A stretch of DNA of 64,000 nucleotides from an uncultured Lachnospiraceae bacterium (GCA_910580195.1 CAJTWA010000021.1:5529-69528), one strand, 5' to 3'; counted from the stretch's first letter, positions 26,551 through 35,283 are shown. A program made the numbers and translations. Notes: generated by a model not told the origin, from the sequence alone.

Positions 26551-26987
26551 TGTTAATGCCAAAAAGAGTAAAACGCCGCAAACAGTTCCGTGGCTCCATG
26601 GCAGGCAAGGCGTTACGAGGAAATAAAATTACAAACGGGGAATACGGTATTGTAGCAACCGAGCCGTGCTGGATTAAATCCAACCAGATTGAGGCAGCCC
26701 GTATTGCAATGACACGTTACATCAAGCGTGGCGGTAAAGTATGGATTAAAATTTTCCCAGACAAGCCAGTAACTGCAAAACCAGCAGAAACACGTATGGG
26801 TTCCGGGAAAGGGACATTGGAATATTGGGTAGCCGTTGTGAAACCGGGCCGCGTGCTGTTCGAGATTGCCGGCGTGCCGGAAGAAATCGCGCGTGAAGCG
26901 CTTCGTCTTGCAACACACAAATTACCCTGTAAATGTAAAATCGTTTCACGGGCAGACTTAGAAGGCGGTGAATCAAATGAAAGCTAG
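26550..26987 (+). CDS. rplP: 50S ribosomal protein L16
   Basis: The 145-residue L16 starts MLMPKRVKRRKQFRG and has WIKIFPDKPVTAKPAETRMG, then GKGTLEYWVAVVKPGRVLFE. It is coupled to rpsC (TAATG) and overlaps the start of rpmC. Confidence 0.98.
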   Translation: MLMPKRVKRRKQFRGSMAGKALRGNKITNGEYGIVATEPCWIKSNQIEAARIAMTRYIKRGGKVWIKIFPDKPVTAKPAETRMGSGKGTLEYWVAVVKPGRVLFEIAGVPEEIAREALRLATHKLPCKCKIVSRADLEGGESNES

Positions 26988-27192
26988 TAATTATATCAAA
27001 GAATTAAGGGAAGAATCAGCAGCAGGGCTGCAGGAAAAATTAGTGGCTGCAAAGAAAGAACTTTTCAACCTGAGGTTCCAGAATGCAACGAACCAGTTGG
27101 ATAATACTGCAAGGATCAAAGAGGTCCGCAAAAATATTGCCAGAATTCAGACGATCATCACTGAGAAGGAACGCGAGGCGCAGAACGCTTAA
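26977..27192 (+). CDS. rpmC: 50S ribosomal protein L29
   Basis: The 71-residue helical hairpin starts MKASNYIKELREES and has KKELFNLRFQNATNQL and IKEVRKNIARIQT. ATG 26977 is chosen over GTG 26968 because the ribosome site GGCGGTGA sits between them. It starts within the end of rplP. Confidence 0.96.
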   Translation: MKASNYIKELREESAAGLQEKLVAAKKELFNLRFQNATNQLDNTARIKEVRKNIARIQTIITEKEREAQNA

Positions 27193-27237
27193 GCAAGGCA
27201 CTTCCAGAGGTAAAGACCATGGGAAAGGAGCAGAATC

Positions 27238-27495
27238 GTGGAAGAAAGAAATCTTAGGAAAACACGTACCGGCGTTGTTGTAAGCGACAAGATGAACAAG
27301 ACCATCGTAGTTGCAGTAAGGGACAATGTAAGGCATCCCCTGTACAACAAAATCGTAAAAAAGACATATAAATTAAAAGCTCATGACGAAAACAATGAAT
27401 GTAAAATCGGAGATACTGTAAAAGTAATGGAAACAAGGCCGCTGTCCAAGGACAAAAGGTGGAGGCTTGTGGAAATTGTGGAAAGAGCGAAATAA
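27238..27495 (+). CDS. rpsQ: 30S ribosomal protein S17
   Basis: The 85-residue S17 uses GTG 27238 after AAAGGAG. It begins with MEERNLRKTRTGVVVSDKM, then the OB-fold strands TIVVAVRDNVRHPLYNKIVK and METRPLSKDKRWRLVEIVE. Confidence 0.97.
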   Translation: MEERNLRKTRTGVVVSDKMNKTIVVAVRDNVRHPLYNKIVKKTYKLKAHDENNECKIGDTVKVMETRPLSKDKRWRLVEIVERAK

Positions 27496-27510
27496 AAGGA
27501 GGCTACCAGC

Positions 27511-27879
27511 ATGATTCAACAGGAAAGCAGACTGAAAGTAGCTGATAATACAGGAGCAAAAGAGATTCTCTGCATCCGTGTTATGGGCGGTTCTACCAGA
27601 AGATATGGAAATATCGGAGATATCATCACTGCTACGGTTAAAGATGCAACACCAGGCGGCGTTGTTAAAAAGGGCGACATCGTAAAGGCAGTAATCGTCC
27701 GCACCAAGAAAGGCGCACGCCGGAAAGACGGTTCTTATATTAAATTCGATGAAAATGCGGCTGTCATCATCAAAGACGACAAAACCCCAAGGGGAACCCG
27801 TATTTTTGGGCCAGTTGCCAGGGAGCTTCGTGAGAAACAGTTCATGAAAATTGTTTCCTTAGCCCCGGAAGTATTATAG
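27511..27879 (+). CDS. rplN: 50S ribosomal protein L14
   Basis: The 122-residue L14 starts MIQQESRLKVADNTGAKEIL and has the conserved GARRKDGSYIKFDENAAVII and GTRIFGPVARELRE. It forms part of the intersubunit bridge. Ribosome site AAAGGAGG. Confidence 0.98.
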   Translation: MIQQESRLKVADNTGAKEILCIRVMGGSTRRYGNIGDIITATVKDATPGGVVKKGDIVKAVIVRTKKGARRKDGSYIKFDENAAVIIKDDKTPRGTRIFGPVARELREKQFMKIVSLAPEVL

Positions 27880-27890
27880 GAGGTAGTTCT

Positions 27891-28202
27891 ATGGCATCAT
27901 TAAAGATTAAGAAAGGCGACCTTGTGAAAGTAATCGCCGGAAGAGATAAAGACAAAGAAGGCAAAGTAATCGCAATCAACAGGAAGAAAAGCACGCTCTT
28001 GGTGGAAGGCGTCAACATGATTACAAAGCATGTGAAGCCCAGCATGTCCAACCAGCAGGGCGGCATCATCCATCAGGAAGGCCCCATCCACATTTCCAAT
28101 GTGATGTATGTCCACAAGGGAAAGCCTACCCGGATAGGCTTCAAGATGGAAGGGGACAAAAAAGTACGTTTTGCCAAATCCACGGGCGAAGTAATTGATT
28201 AA
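27891..28202 (+). CDS. rplX: 50S ribosomal protein L24
   Basis: The 103-residue protein has a KOW motif (KKGDLVKVIAGRDKDKEGKV), then GGIIHQEGPIHISNVM. It starts 50S assembly. ATG 27891 follows TAGGAGG, 11 bp after rplN. Confidence 0.97.
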   Translation: MASLKIKKGDLVKVIAGRDKDKEGKVIAINRKKSTLLVEGVNMITKHVKPSMSNQQGGIIHQEGPIHISNVMYVHKGKPTRIGFKMEGDKKVRFAKSTGEVID

Positions 28203-28225
28203 TTCAGGAGAGGAGGGCCATTCAG

Positions 28226-28771
28226 TTGAGTAGTAGGTTAAAAGAAATTTATCAGAAGGAAATCGTAGATGCCCTGATGAAGAAATTTGGATATAAAAAC
28301 ATCATGCAAGTGCCAAAAATCGAAAAGGTAGTCATCAACATGGGCGTTGGTGAAGCCAAAGAAAACGTGAAGCTCCTTGACGCTGCAGTAAAGGATTTGG
28401 AAACCATCACCGGCCAGAAAGCAGTTGTCACCAAAGCAAAGAAATCTGTAGCGAACTTTAAAATCAGGGAAGGCATGCCAATTGGGTGCAAGGTAACATT
28501 GAGGGGGGACAGGATGTACGAGTTCGTGGACCGCTTAATCAACCTCGCGCTGCCCCGTGTCCGCGACTTCCGCGGCGTGAACCCCAACGCATTCGACGGC
28601 AGGGGGAATTACGCCCTTGGCATTAAGGAACAGCTTATCTTCCCGGAAATTGAGTACGATAAGATTGACAAAATCCGCGGTATGGACGTTATTTTTGTAA
28701 CTACGGCAAAGACGGACGAAGAAGCCCGCGAATTGCTGGCACAGTTCAACATGCCATTTGCAAAACAATAA
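28226..28771 (+). CDS. rplE: 50S ribosomal protein L5
   Basis: The 181-residue L5 uses TTG 28226 after GAGGAGGGC (product SSRLKEIYQKEIVDAL). It has VPKIEKVVINMGVGEA, TGQKAVVTKAKKSVANFKIR and the C-terminal GMDVIFVTTAKTDEEA. It binds 5S rRNA. Confidence 0.97.
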   Translation: MSSRLKEIYQKEIVDALMKKFGYKNIMQVPKIEKVVINMGVGEAKENVKLLDAAVKDLETITGQKAVVTKAKKSVANFKIREGMPIGCKVTLRGDRMYEFVDRLINLALPRVRDFRGVNPNAFDGRGNYALGIKEQLIFPEIEYDKIDKIRGMDVIFVTTAKTDEEARELLAQFNMPFAKQ

Positions 28772-28784
28772 GGAGGGAATTTCG

Positions 28785-28970
28785 ATGGCAAAGAAGGCAA
28801 TGAAAATCAAGCAGCAGCGTAAACAGAAATTCTCTACGAGGGAATACAACCGTTGCAGAATTTGTGGCCGCCCACATGCATATTTGAGGAAATACGGAAT
28901 TTGCAGGATTTGCTTCCGTGAATTAGCATATAAAGGACAGATTCCGGGTGTGAAGAAGGCATCTTGGTGA
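28785..28970 (+). CDS. rpsN: 30S ribosomal protein S14, zinc-binding (type Z)
   Basis: The 61-residue S14 carries a four-Cys zinc site, CRICG ... CRIC, between residues ~24 and 44, so it is the C+ (zinc-dependent) form. ATG 28785 follows AGGAGGG. No second rpsN is seen in the window. Confidence 0.97.
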   Translation: MAKKAMKIKQQRKQKFSTREYNRCRICGRPHAYLRKYGICRICFRELAYKGQIPGVKKASW

Positions 28971-29095
28971 CATTGAACACTTAGCGACGCATTGAACACT
29001 TGGTGAGGCCTTGCCGAGCCTAGTGAGAAAGCGGATACTCGGAACAGAGTGAAGAGTATCTTCCTTACGAGAAAATAACAGGAGGAAAATTTATC
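28971..29095 (+). repeat. Spacer with direct repeat and hairpin inside the spc operon
   Basis: CATTGAACACTT occurs twice (about 28973 and 28991). GATACTC and GAGTATC (about 29034-29061) form a hairpin before the rpsH ribosome site. The 125-bp spacer is unusual in an otherwise tight operon. Confidence 0.6.
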
Positions 29096-29497
29096 ATGAC
29101 AATGAGTGATCCAATCGCAGATATGCTTACAAGAATCCGTAACGCAAACACTGCAAAACATGATACAGTTGATGTTCCATCTTCTAAGATGAAAATTGCA
29201 ATTGCCGACATTCTTGTAAATGAAGGATATATTGTAAAATACGATATTGTGGAAGACGGCAGCTTTAACACAATCCGTATCACTTTGAAATACGGAAAAG
29301 ATAAAAATGAAAAAATCATCACAGGCCTTAAGAGAATTTCGAAACCGGGGCTGCGCGTCTATGCCGGCAAGAACGAAATCCCGAAGGTACTTGGCGGGTT
29401 AGGGGTAGCAATCCTTTCCACCAACCAAGGCGTTATCACAGACAAAGAAGCAAGAAAATTAGCAGTAGGCGGCGAAGTGCTGGCCTATGTATGGTAG
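29096..29497 (+). CDS. rpsH: 30S ribosomal protein S8
   Basis: The 133-residue S8 starts MTMSDPIADMLTRIRNAN and ends with the conserved GVITDKEARKLAVGGEVLAYVW. In other bacteria S8 regulates the spc operon by binding near rplE, so the spacer just upstream is notable. Ribosome site AGGAGG. Confidence 0.98.
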   Translation: MTMSDPIADMLTRIRNANTAKHDTVDVPSSKMKIAIADILVNEGYIVKYDIVEDGSFNTIRITLKYGKDKNEKIITGLKRISKPGLRVYAGKNEIPKVLGGLGVAILSTNQGVITDKEARKLAVGGEVLAYVW

Positions 29498-29508
29498 GAG
29501 GTACGGGC

Positions 29509-30048
29509 ATGTCACGAATCGGAAGAATGCCAATCGCAGTACCCGCAGGCGTTACTGTGGATATTGCAGAAAATAATCATGTGACTGTAAAAGGTCCGAA
29601 GGGAACCCTTGAGAGGACCCTTCCAGAAGAAATGGAAATCAAATTAGAAGGTTCTGAAATCACAGTGAGCAGGCCGAGCGATTTAAAGAGGATGAAATCC
29701 CTCCACGGCCTGACAAGGACACTGATCAACAATATGGTAGTAGGCGTAACCAATGGCTACACCAAGGAACTGGAAGTAAACGGCGTTGGTTACAGGGCAT
29801 CCAAGTCCGGGAAAGAGCTGACTTTGAACTTAGGGTTTTCCCATCCAGTGGTTATGACTGACCCAGAAGGGCTGGAGTCCAAAGTGGAAGGGAATAAAAT
29901 CACCATTTCCGGCATCGACAAAGAAAAGGTTGGCCAGTACGCAGCAGAAATCAGGGATAAGAGAAGGCCAGAGCCTTATAAAGGAAAAGGTATCAAATAT
30001 ATGGACGAAGTTATCCGGCGTAAAGTTGGTAAGACTGGTAAAAAATAG
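29509..30048 (+). CDS. rplF: 50S ribosomal protein L6
   Basis: The 179-residue L6 starts MSRIGRMPIAVPAGVTVDI at ATG 29509, after AGGAGG that overlaps the rpsH stop region. C-terminal GIDKEKVGQYAAEIRDKRRPEPYKGKG is intact (conserved RRPEPYKGKGI). Confidence 0.98.
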   Translation: MSRIGRMPIAVPAGVTVDIAENNHVTVKGPKGTLERTLPEEMEIKLEGSEITVSRPSDLKRMKSLHGLTRTLINNMVVGVTNGYTKELEVNGVGYRASKSGKELTLNLGFSHPVVMTDPEGLESKVEGNKITISGIDKEKVGQYAAEIRDKRRPEPYKGKGIKYMDEVIRRKVGKTGKK

Positions 30049-30067
30049 TTAAAGGAGGAACAATAAG

Positions 30068-30436
30068 ATGATTAATAAGAAATCAAGATCAGAAGTCCGG
30101 ATGAAAAAGCATAGAAGAATCCGCAATCGTTTCTCCGGTACAGCAGAACGGCCGCGTTTAGCAGTATTCAGAAGCAATAACCACATGTATGCGCAGATTA
30201 TCGACGATGTTGCACAGCATACGCTGGTATCTGCATGCACGCTCCAGAAAGACGTAAAAGCTGAGCTGGAGAAAACCAATAACGTGGATGCGGCAGCGCA
30301 CCTTGGGACAGTGATTGCGAAACGGGCGCTGGAAAAGGGCATTACTACAGTTGTCTTCGACAGAGGCGGTTATATCTATCAGGGAAAAGTCAAGGCTTTA
30401 GCTGATGCAGCAAGAGAAGCCGGGTTAAACTTTTAA
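30068..30436 (+). CDS. rplR: 50S ribosomal protein L18
   Basis: The 122-residue L18 has RNRFSGTAERPRLAVFRSN, HMYAQIIDD and the C-terminal FDRGGYIYQGKVKALADAAR. It binds 5S rRNA with L5. Ribosome site AAAGGAGG. Confidence 0.98.
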   Translation: MINKKSRSEVRMKKHRRIRNRFSGTAERPRLAVFRSNNHMYAQIIDDVAQHTLVSACTLQKDVKAELEKTNNVDAAAHLGTVIAKRALEKGITTVVFDRGGYIYQGKVKALADAAREAGLNF

Positions 30437-30453
30437 TAGGAGGAGACAAATAC

Positions 30454-30963
30454 ATGAAACGTACAATCATTGATGCTAGTCAATTGGAATTAACAGAAAA
30501 AGTGGTATCAATTAAACGTGTAACAAAAGTTGTAAAGGGCGGGCGTAACATGCGCTTTACAGCTTTGGTTGTTGTTGGCGACAGCAACGGTCATGTAGGT
30601 GCAGGTTTAGGAAAAGCGGCAGAAATCCCTGAAGCAATCCGCAAAGGGAAGGAAGACGCCATCAAAAAGCTGATTTCTGTAAAATTAGATGATAACAACA
30701 GTATTACCCATGATATTACCGGAAAGCATACCGGCGCATCCGTGCTCTTAAAAAGGGCTCCGGAAGGTACCGGCGTAATCGCCGGCGGCCCGGCGCGTAA
30801 CGTGTGTGAATTGGCAGGGATTAAGAACATCCGTACAAAATCTTTGGGCTCCAACAACAAGCAGAATGTAGTGCTTGCTACAATTGAAGCTTTAAAGCAG
30901 CTGAAATCCCCCGAAGAGGTAGCAAAACTCCGCGGTAAATCTGTCGAAGAGATACTCGGGTAA
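30454..30963 (+). CDS. rpsE: 30S ribosomal protein S5
   Basis: The 169-residue S5 has the N-terminal double-stranded RNA-binding fold (VSIKRVTKVVKGGRNMRF), GHVGAGLGKAAEIPEAIRKG, and the C-terminal GTGVIAGGPARNVCELAGI. Ribosome site AGGAGG. Confidence 0.98.
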   Translation: MKRTIIDASQLELTEKVVSIKRVTKVVKGGRNMRFTALVVVGDSNGHVGAGLGKAAEIPEAIRKGKEDAIKKLISVKLDDNNSITHDITGKHTGASVLLKRAPEGTGVIAGGPARNVCELAGIKNIRTKSLGSNNKQNVVLATIEALKQLKSPEEVAKLRGKSVEEILG

Positions 30964-30977
30964 GGAGGGCATGGAAA

Positions 30978-31160
30978 ATGGCAGACAAATTAAAGATTAC
31001 ACTTGTAAAATCTACAATCGGCGCTGTACCTAAAAACCGCAAGACCGTAGAAGCATTGGGCTTAAGGAAGCTCCACCACAGCGTGGAAATGCCGGATAAC
31101 CCAGCAATCCGCGGGATGGTACGGCAGGTAAGGCACTTAGTGAAAGTAGAAGAGATTTAA
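30978..31160 (+). CDS. rpmD: 50S ribosomal protein L30
   Basis: The 60-residue L30 has LKITLVKSTIGAVPKNRKTV and GLRKLHHSVEMPDNPAIRGM. Ribosome site AAGGAGGG. Confidence 0.97.
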   Translation: MADKLKITLVKSTIGAVPKNRKTVEALGLRKLHHSVEMPDNPAIRGMVRQVRHLVKVEEI

Positions 31161-31184
31161 GAGGACGTAAGGAGGTGTGTCAGA

Positions 31185-31622
31185 ATGGACTTATCAAATT
31201 TAAAGCCGGCAAAAGGCTCCAAGCATAAAAATTTCCGGAGGGGCCGCGGCCATGCTTCAGGAAATGGTAAGACAGCAGGTAAGGGGCATAAAGGCCAGAA
31301 GGCACGTTCCGGGGTTCGCAGGCCCGGGTTTGAAGGCGGCCAGATGCCGCTTTACAGGAGGATTCCAAAGCGTGGCTTTACCAACAGGAATTCAAAAGAT
31401 ATCGTAGCAATCAACGTAGATGTTTTGGAAGTATTTGACAATGACGCAGTTGTGACTATAGAGGCATTAAAAGAGCGCAAAATCGTGAAGAACCCGAAAG
31501 ACGGCGTGAAAATTCTCGGAAATGGTGATTTAACCAAGAAACTTACCGTACAGGTAAATGCCTTCAGCGCAGGTGCAAAGGAAAAAATTGAGGCTCTTGG
31601 TGGAAAAGCAGAGGTGATTTAA
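31185..31622 (+). CDS. rplO: 50S ribosomal protein L15
   Basis: The 145-residue L15 has the basic glycine-rich N-terminal arm (KPAKGSKHKNFRRGRGHASG) and GFEGGQMPLYRRIPKRGFTN. It overlaps secY by one base at TAATG. Confidence 0.98.
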   Translation: MDLSNLKPAKGSKHKNFRRGRGHASGNGKTAGKGHKGQKARSGVRRPGFEGGQMPLYRRIPKRGFTNRNSKDIVAINVDVLEVFDNDAVVTIEALKERKIVKNPKDGVKILGNGDLTKKLTVQVNAFSAGAKEKIEALGGKAEVI

Positions 31623-32941
31623 TGCTGGAAACACTCCGCAATGCATTTAAAATTAAGGATATCAGGAACCGTATTTTCTACACCTTGGTGATGCTGGTGA
31701 TTATCAGGATTGGGTCACAGCTCCCGCTTCCCGGCGTCAACGCAGAAGTGATTGCAAACTGGTTTGCAAACCAAGGGACGGATGCGCTGAATTTCTTTGA
31801 TGCAATCACAGGCGGCTCTTTCGAGCAGATGTCAGTGTTCGCGCTGAACATTACGCCGTATATTACATCTTCCATTATTATGCAGCTTCTCACAATCGCC
31901 ATCCCCAAGCTGGAAGAGATGCAGAAGGATGGGGAGGACGGAAGGAAGAAAATTGCAGAGATTACGCGTTATGTGACGGTTGCACTTGCATTAATCCAGT
32001 CCATCGCCATGGCGGTTGCATTTGGGCGGGGCAATTATTTGGATAAATTTGATGCGCCCCATGTAATTATGATGGTGACGGGCCTGACAGCAGGTTCTGC
32101 GGTGCTGATGTGGATTGGTGAGCGGATTACAGAGCATGGCGTTGGGAATGGTATTTCCATCGTACTGGTTATCAACATCATTTCACGTATCCCGGAAGAC
32201 TTAATGACCCTTTATACCCAGTTTATCGCAAACGCGCCGAATGTGGGGAATGCAATCATTGCTGCTGCCGTAATCCTTGCAGTGATTTTGGTGACAGTAG
32301 TTTTCGTCATTATCCTTCAGGACGGCGAGCGCAGGATTCCAGTGCAGTACAGCAAGAAAATTCAGGGGCGCAGGCAGGTAGGCGGGCAGTCTTCCCACAT
32401 CCCGCTGAAAGTCAATACAGCAGGCGTCATCCCGATTATCTTTGCCCAGTCAATCATGCAGTTCCCGGTGATTATCGCAGCCATTATGGGGAAAGGCAAC
32501 GGGACTGGAATAGGGAGCAAAATCCTCCACGGCCTGTCCCAGTCTTACTGGTGCGACCCGGAGAACCCCGTTTACAGCATAGGTTTGGTGGTGTATATTG
32601 TGTTAGTCATTGCATTTGCATACTTCTACACATCCATTACCTTCAACCCGCTGGAAATTGCAAATAACATGAAGCGGCAGGGCGGGTTTATCCCCGGCAT
32701 ACGGCCCGGGAAACCCACCAGCGAATACCTGACAAAGATCCTGAATTATATTGTCTTTATCGGGGCGGTAGGGCTTACGGTTGTAGCTGTCATCCCAATC
32801 TTCTTCAATGGGGTATTCAGCGCAAATGTGTCCTTCGGCGGGACATCCATCATCATTATTGTTGGTGTCGTAATTGAAACCTTAAAACAGATTGAATCCC
32901 AGATGCTGGTACGTTACTATAAAGGATTCTTAAACGATTAA
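31622..32941 (+). CDS. secY: Preprotein translocase subunit SecY
   Basis: The 439-residue channel subunit has about ten membrane helices. It shows RIGSQLPLPGVN after helix 1, the plug/helix 2 region (FALNITPYITSSIIMQLL), GERITEHGVGNGISIVL, and the cytoplasmic loop FIPGIRPGKPTSEYL with the conserved Arg. It would export the secreted products in this window. Confidence 0.98.
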   Translation: MLETLRNAFKIKDIRNRIFYTLVMLVIIRIGSQLPLPGVNAEVIANWFANQGTDALNFFDAITGGSFEQMSVFALNITPYITSSIIMQLLTIAIPKLEEMQKDGEDGRKKIAEITRYVTVALALIQSIAMAVAFGRGNYLDKFDAPHVIMMVTGLTAGSAVLMWIGERITEHGVGNGISIVLVINIISRIPEDLMTLYTQFIANAPNVGNAIIAAAVILAVILVTVVFVIILQDGERRIPVQYSKKIQGRRQVGGQSSHIPLKVNTAGVIPIIFAQSIMQFPVIIAAIMGKGNGTGIGSKILHGLSQSYWCDPENPVYSIGLVVYIVLVIAFAYFYTSITFNPLEIANNMKRQGGFIPGIRPGKPTSEYLTKILNYIVFIGAVGLTVVAVIPIFFNGVFSANVSFGGTSIIIIVGVVIETLKQIESQMLVRYYKGFLND

Positions 32942-32992
32942 ACTACCATGTGTACCTAGGAGATGCCATGCATCTTCTGTGGTGCACTTGTG

Positions 32993-33120
32993 TTGTATGT
33001 GCCGGATTTCCGCATTGGTTCAGGAGCCGAGGAGCTCATTGGGAGAGGTACAAAAGTTGTATGTACCGGATTTCCGCATTGGTTCAGGGGCCGTGGTAAT
33101 CCCATTGGAACAGGTACAGA
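32993..33120 (+). repeat. Two tandem ~64-bp repeats between secY and adk
   Basis: Copies at 32993-33056 and 33057-33120 share TTGTATGT-CCGGATTTCC, GCATTGGTTCAGG and GGTACA, with some divergence in the middle. There is no gene inside. Confidence 0.75.
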
Positions 33121-33141
33121 ATGATAAGGAGGAGAACAAGT

Positions 33142-33786
33142 ATGAAAATTATTATGTTAGGAGCCCCAGGGGCTGGAAAAGGGACACAGGCAAAGCAGAT
33201 TGCGGATAAGTACGGCATCCCCCACATTTCAACTGGGGATATCTTCCGGGCAAACTTAAAGCAGGGGACAGAGCTTGGGAAGAAAGCAAAAGAGTACATG
33301 GACCAAGGGCTTCTGGTGCCGGATGAACTGACTTGCGATTTAGTCATGGACCGTATTGGGCAGGAGGACTGCAAGGATGGCTTCGTGCTGGACGGGTTCC
33401 CAAGGACAATCCCGCAGGCAGAGGCACTGGACGCTGCCCTTTCCAAAATCGGCCAGAAAATGGATTATGCCATCGACGTGGATGTGCCCGATGAAAATAT
33501 CGTGAACCGTATGTCCGGCCGCCGCGCCTGCTTAAACTGCGGGGCAACCTACCATATCGTATCCATCCCAACCAAGGTAGAAGGCATCTGCGACCGCTGC
33601 GGCGAAAAAGTAGTGTTAAGGGACGACGACCAGCCAGAAACCGTAAAGAAACGCTTGGACGTTTACCATGCGCAGACACAGCCGCTGATTGACTATTACA
33701 AAAAGCAGGATATCTTAAAGACAGTAGACGGGACACAGCCAATGGATCAGGTATTTGGCGCCATTGTGGAAATTTTAGGAGCGTAG
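33142..33786 (+). CDS. adk: Adenylate kinase
   Basis: The 214-residue enzyme interconverts ATP + AMP and 2 ADP. P-loop GAPGAGKGTQ is at ~7-16, with FVLDGFPRTIPQAEAL and DVPDENIVNRMSGRR. The LID domain has a four-Cys zinc site (CLNCG ... CDRCG) as in Gram-positive Adk. ATG 33142 follows AAGGAGGAG; an earlier in-frame start at 33121 would contain the ribosome site. Confidence 0.98.
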   Translation: MKIIMLGAPGAGKGTQAKQIADKYGIPHISTGDIFRANLKQGTELGKKAKEYMDQGLLVPDELTCDLVMDRIGQEDCKDGFVLDGFPRTIPQAEALDAALSKIGQKMDYAIDVDVPDENIVNRMSGRRACLNCGATYHIVSIPTKVEGICDRCGEKVVLRDDDQPETVKKRLDVYHAQTQPLIDYYKKQDILKTVDGTQPMDQVFGAIVEILGA

Positions 33787-33789
33787 GAT

Positions 33790-34554
33790 ATGTCAGTATC
33801 AATTAAATCTGCCAGAGAAATCGAATTAATGCGGGCAGCAGGGAAAATTCTGGAGAAAGTCCATGATAATCTGGGAAAAGCATTAAGGCCCGGGATGTCT
33901 ACGCTGGAGATAGACCGTCTGGGGGAGGAAATCATCAAAAGTTACGGATGTATTCCCTCGTTTAAGAACTATAATGGCTATCCGGCATCCGTATGCGTGT
34001 CGGTTAATAATGAGGTGGTGCATGGGATCCCAAGCAAGGCCCGGCTGTTACGGGAAGGGGACATCGTAAGCTTGGACATCGGCGTCATCTACAAAGGCTA
34101 CCATTCGGATGCAGCAAGGACCCATGGGATTGGTGAGATTTCCAAGGATGCAGCATTGTTGATTGAAAGGACAAGGCAGAGTTTTTTTGAAGGCATAAAA
34201 TATGCAAAAGAAGGGCATCATCTACACGAGATTTCAAATGCAATCGCCGCTTATGCGGAGAGCTTCGGCTATGGGGTTGTCAGGGATCTGGTAGGCCACG
34301 GGATTGGGACCCATCTCCATGAGGATCCGCAGATTCCGAACTTTTGGCAGAAAAGCAGGGGCGTCAGGCTGAAGGCAGGCATGACATTGGCAATTGAACC
34401 TATGATTAATGCAGGGCGTTTTGATGTGGTTTGGCAGGAGGACAACTGGACTGTGGTGACGCAGGACGGCTCCCTCTCTGCCCATTACGAAAATACGGTT
34501 TTAGTGACAACCGGGGAACCGGAAATCTTATCCCTATCCAGTGTTGGGGCGTAA
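33790..34554 (+). CDS. map: Type I methionine aminopeptidase
   Basis: The 254-residue enzyme removes the N-terminal Met from new proteins. The metal ligands are visible: SLDIGV (Asp), YHSDAART (Asp), VGHGIGTHLHEDP (His), AIEPM (Glu) and the final SAHYENT (Glu). It starts 3 bp after adk. Confidence 0.97.
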   Translation: MSVSIKSAREIELMRAAGKILEKVHDNLGKALRPGMSTLEIDRLGEEIIKSYGCIPSFKNYNGYPASVCVSVNNEVVHGIPSKARLLREGDIVSLDIGVIYKGYHSDAARTHGIGEISKDAALLIERTRQSFFEGIKYAKEGHHLHEISNAIAAYAESFGYGVVRDLVGHGIGTHLHEDPQIPNFWQKSRGVRLKAGMTLAIEPMINAGRFDVVWQEDNWTVVTQDGSLSAHYENTVLVTTGEPEILSLSSVGA

Positions 34555-34595
34555 AAACCGCTGGAACCTCATCCTTTTTCAATGTGGAGGCATGG

Positions 34596-34904
34596 ATGGA
34601 TATTAAATTAGCAGTTTCTAGGGCTGGCCATGACAAAGACAGTATCTATGTAATTGTATACGAAGAAGCCGATTGGGTTTATCTGGCGGATGGGAAATAT
34701 AAGCCTTTGGAAAAACCAAAAAAAAAGAACAGGAAACATATTCAGATGATTAAAAAGCTTCCGAAAGAAATTACAGAAGTCTTTACGCAGGAGAATTTTC
34801 GGAATGAAGAAATAAAAAGGGCCATAAAGCTTTACCGGAAAAGCATCATGGATACCCAAGGCATGAAAAATCAGGAGGAAACCATATGTCAAAAGCAGAC
34901 GTAA
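34596..34904 (+). CDS. KOW-domain RNA-binding protein (L14E/L27E-like)
   Basis: The 102-residue basic protein starts MDIKLAVSRAGHDKDSIYVI, which is the KOW-like pattern (AGHDKD), then YLADGKYKPLEKPKKKNRKH. In Clostridia a gene of this type lies between map and infA and is annotated as an RNA-binding or ribosomal L14E/L6E-like protein; its role is not settled. ATG 34596 follows GTGGAGG. It overlaps the start of infA by 19 bp. Confidence 0.85.
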   Translation: MDIKLAVSRAGHDKDSIYVIVYEEADWVYLADGKYKPLEKPKKKNRKHIQMIKKLPKEITEVFTQENFRNEEIKRAIKLYRKSIMDTQGMKNQEETICQKQT

Positions 34905-35104
34905 TCGAAGTAGAAGGAAAAGTAATTGAGAAATTGCCTAACGCCATGTTCCAAGTGGAGCTGGAAAATGGGCATCAGATCCTTGCCCATATCAGCGGGA
35001 AGCTCCGGATGAACTTCATCCGTATCCTGCCGGGGGATAAGGTTACTGTGGAGATGTCGCCGTATGATTTGACGAAAGGGCGGATCATTTGGCGGGATAA
35101 GTAA
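34886..35104 (+). CDS. infA: Translation initiation factor IF-1
   Basis: The 72-residue OB-fold protein starts MSKADVIEVEGKVIEKLPNA and has GHQILAHISGKLRMNFIRIL, then KVTVEMSPYDLTKGRI. Ribosome site AGGAGG inside the previous gene. It is the last gene of the spc block here; rpmJ, normally next, is 12.5 kb away. Confidence 0.98.
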   Translation: MSKADVIEVEGKVIEKLPNAMFQVELENGHQILAHISGKLRMNFIRILPGDKVTVEMSPYDLTKGRIIWRDK

Positions 35105-35143
35105 GGCCCGGCAAGCGGCAGGGTGGAAGTAAGCTGCCGTACG

Positions 35144-35278
35144 TTACCCCGGCGGTTAAATGGGGTTATCGGGAAATGGAATTTGGACACAATATATTGT
35201 AGTGGAACTCGGGGAATTACAGCTATATATTGTGGAAAACTGCCATTTCCCGATAGCCCCATTTAACCGCCGGGGTAA
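35144..35278. repeat. Long foldback: 36-bp inverted arms
   Basis: Arms 35144-35179 and 35243-35278 are reverse complements with a single T/C difference (a G-U pair in RNA), for example TTACCCCGGCGG ... CCGCCGGGGTAA. Inside, CACAATATA and TATATTGTG continue the pairing. It separates infA from the convergent LytTR gene and could act as a bidirectional terminator or be a mobile hairpin element. Confidence 0.85.
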
Positions 35279-35283
35279 TTCTT

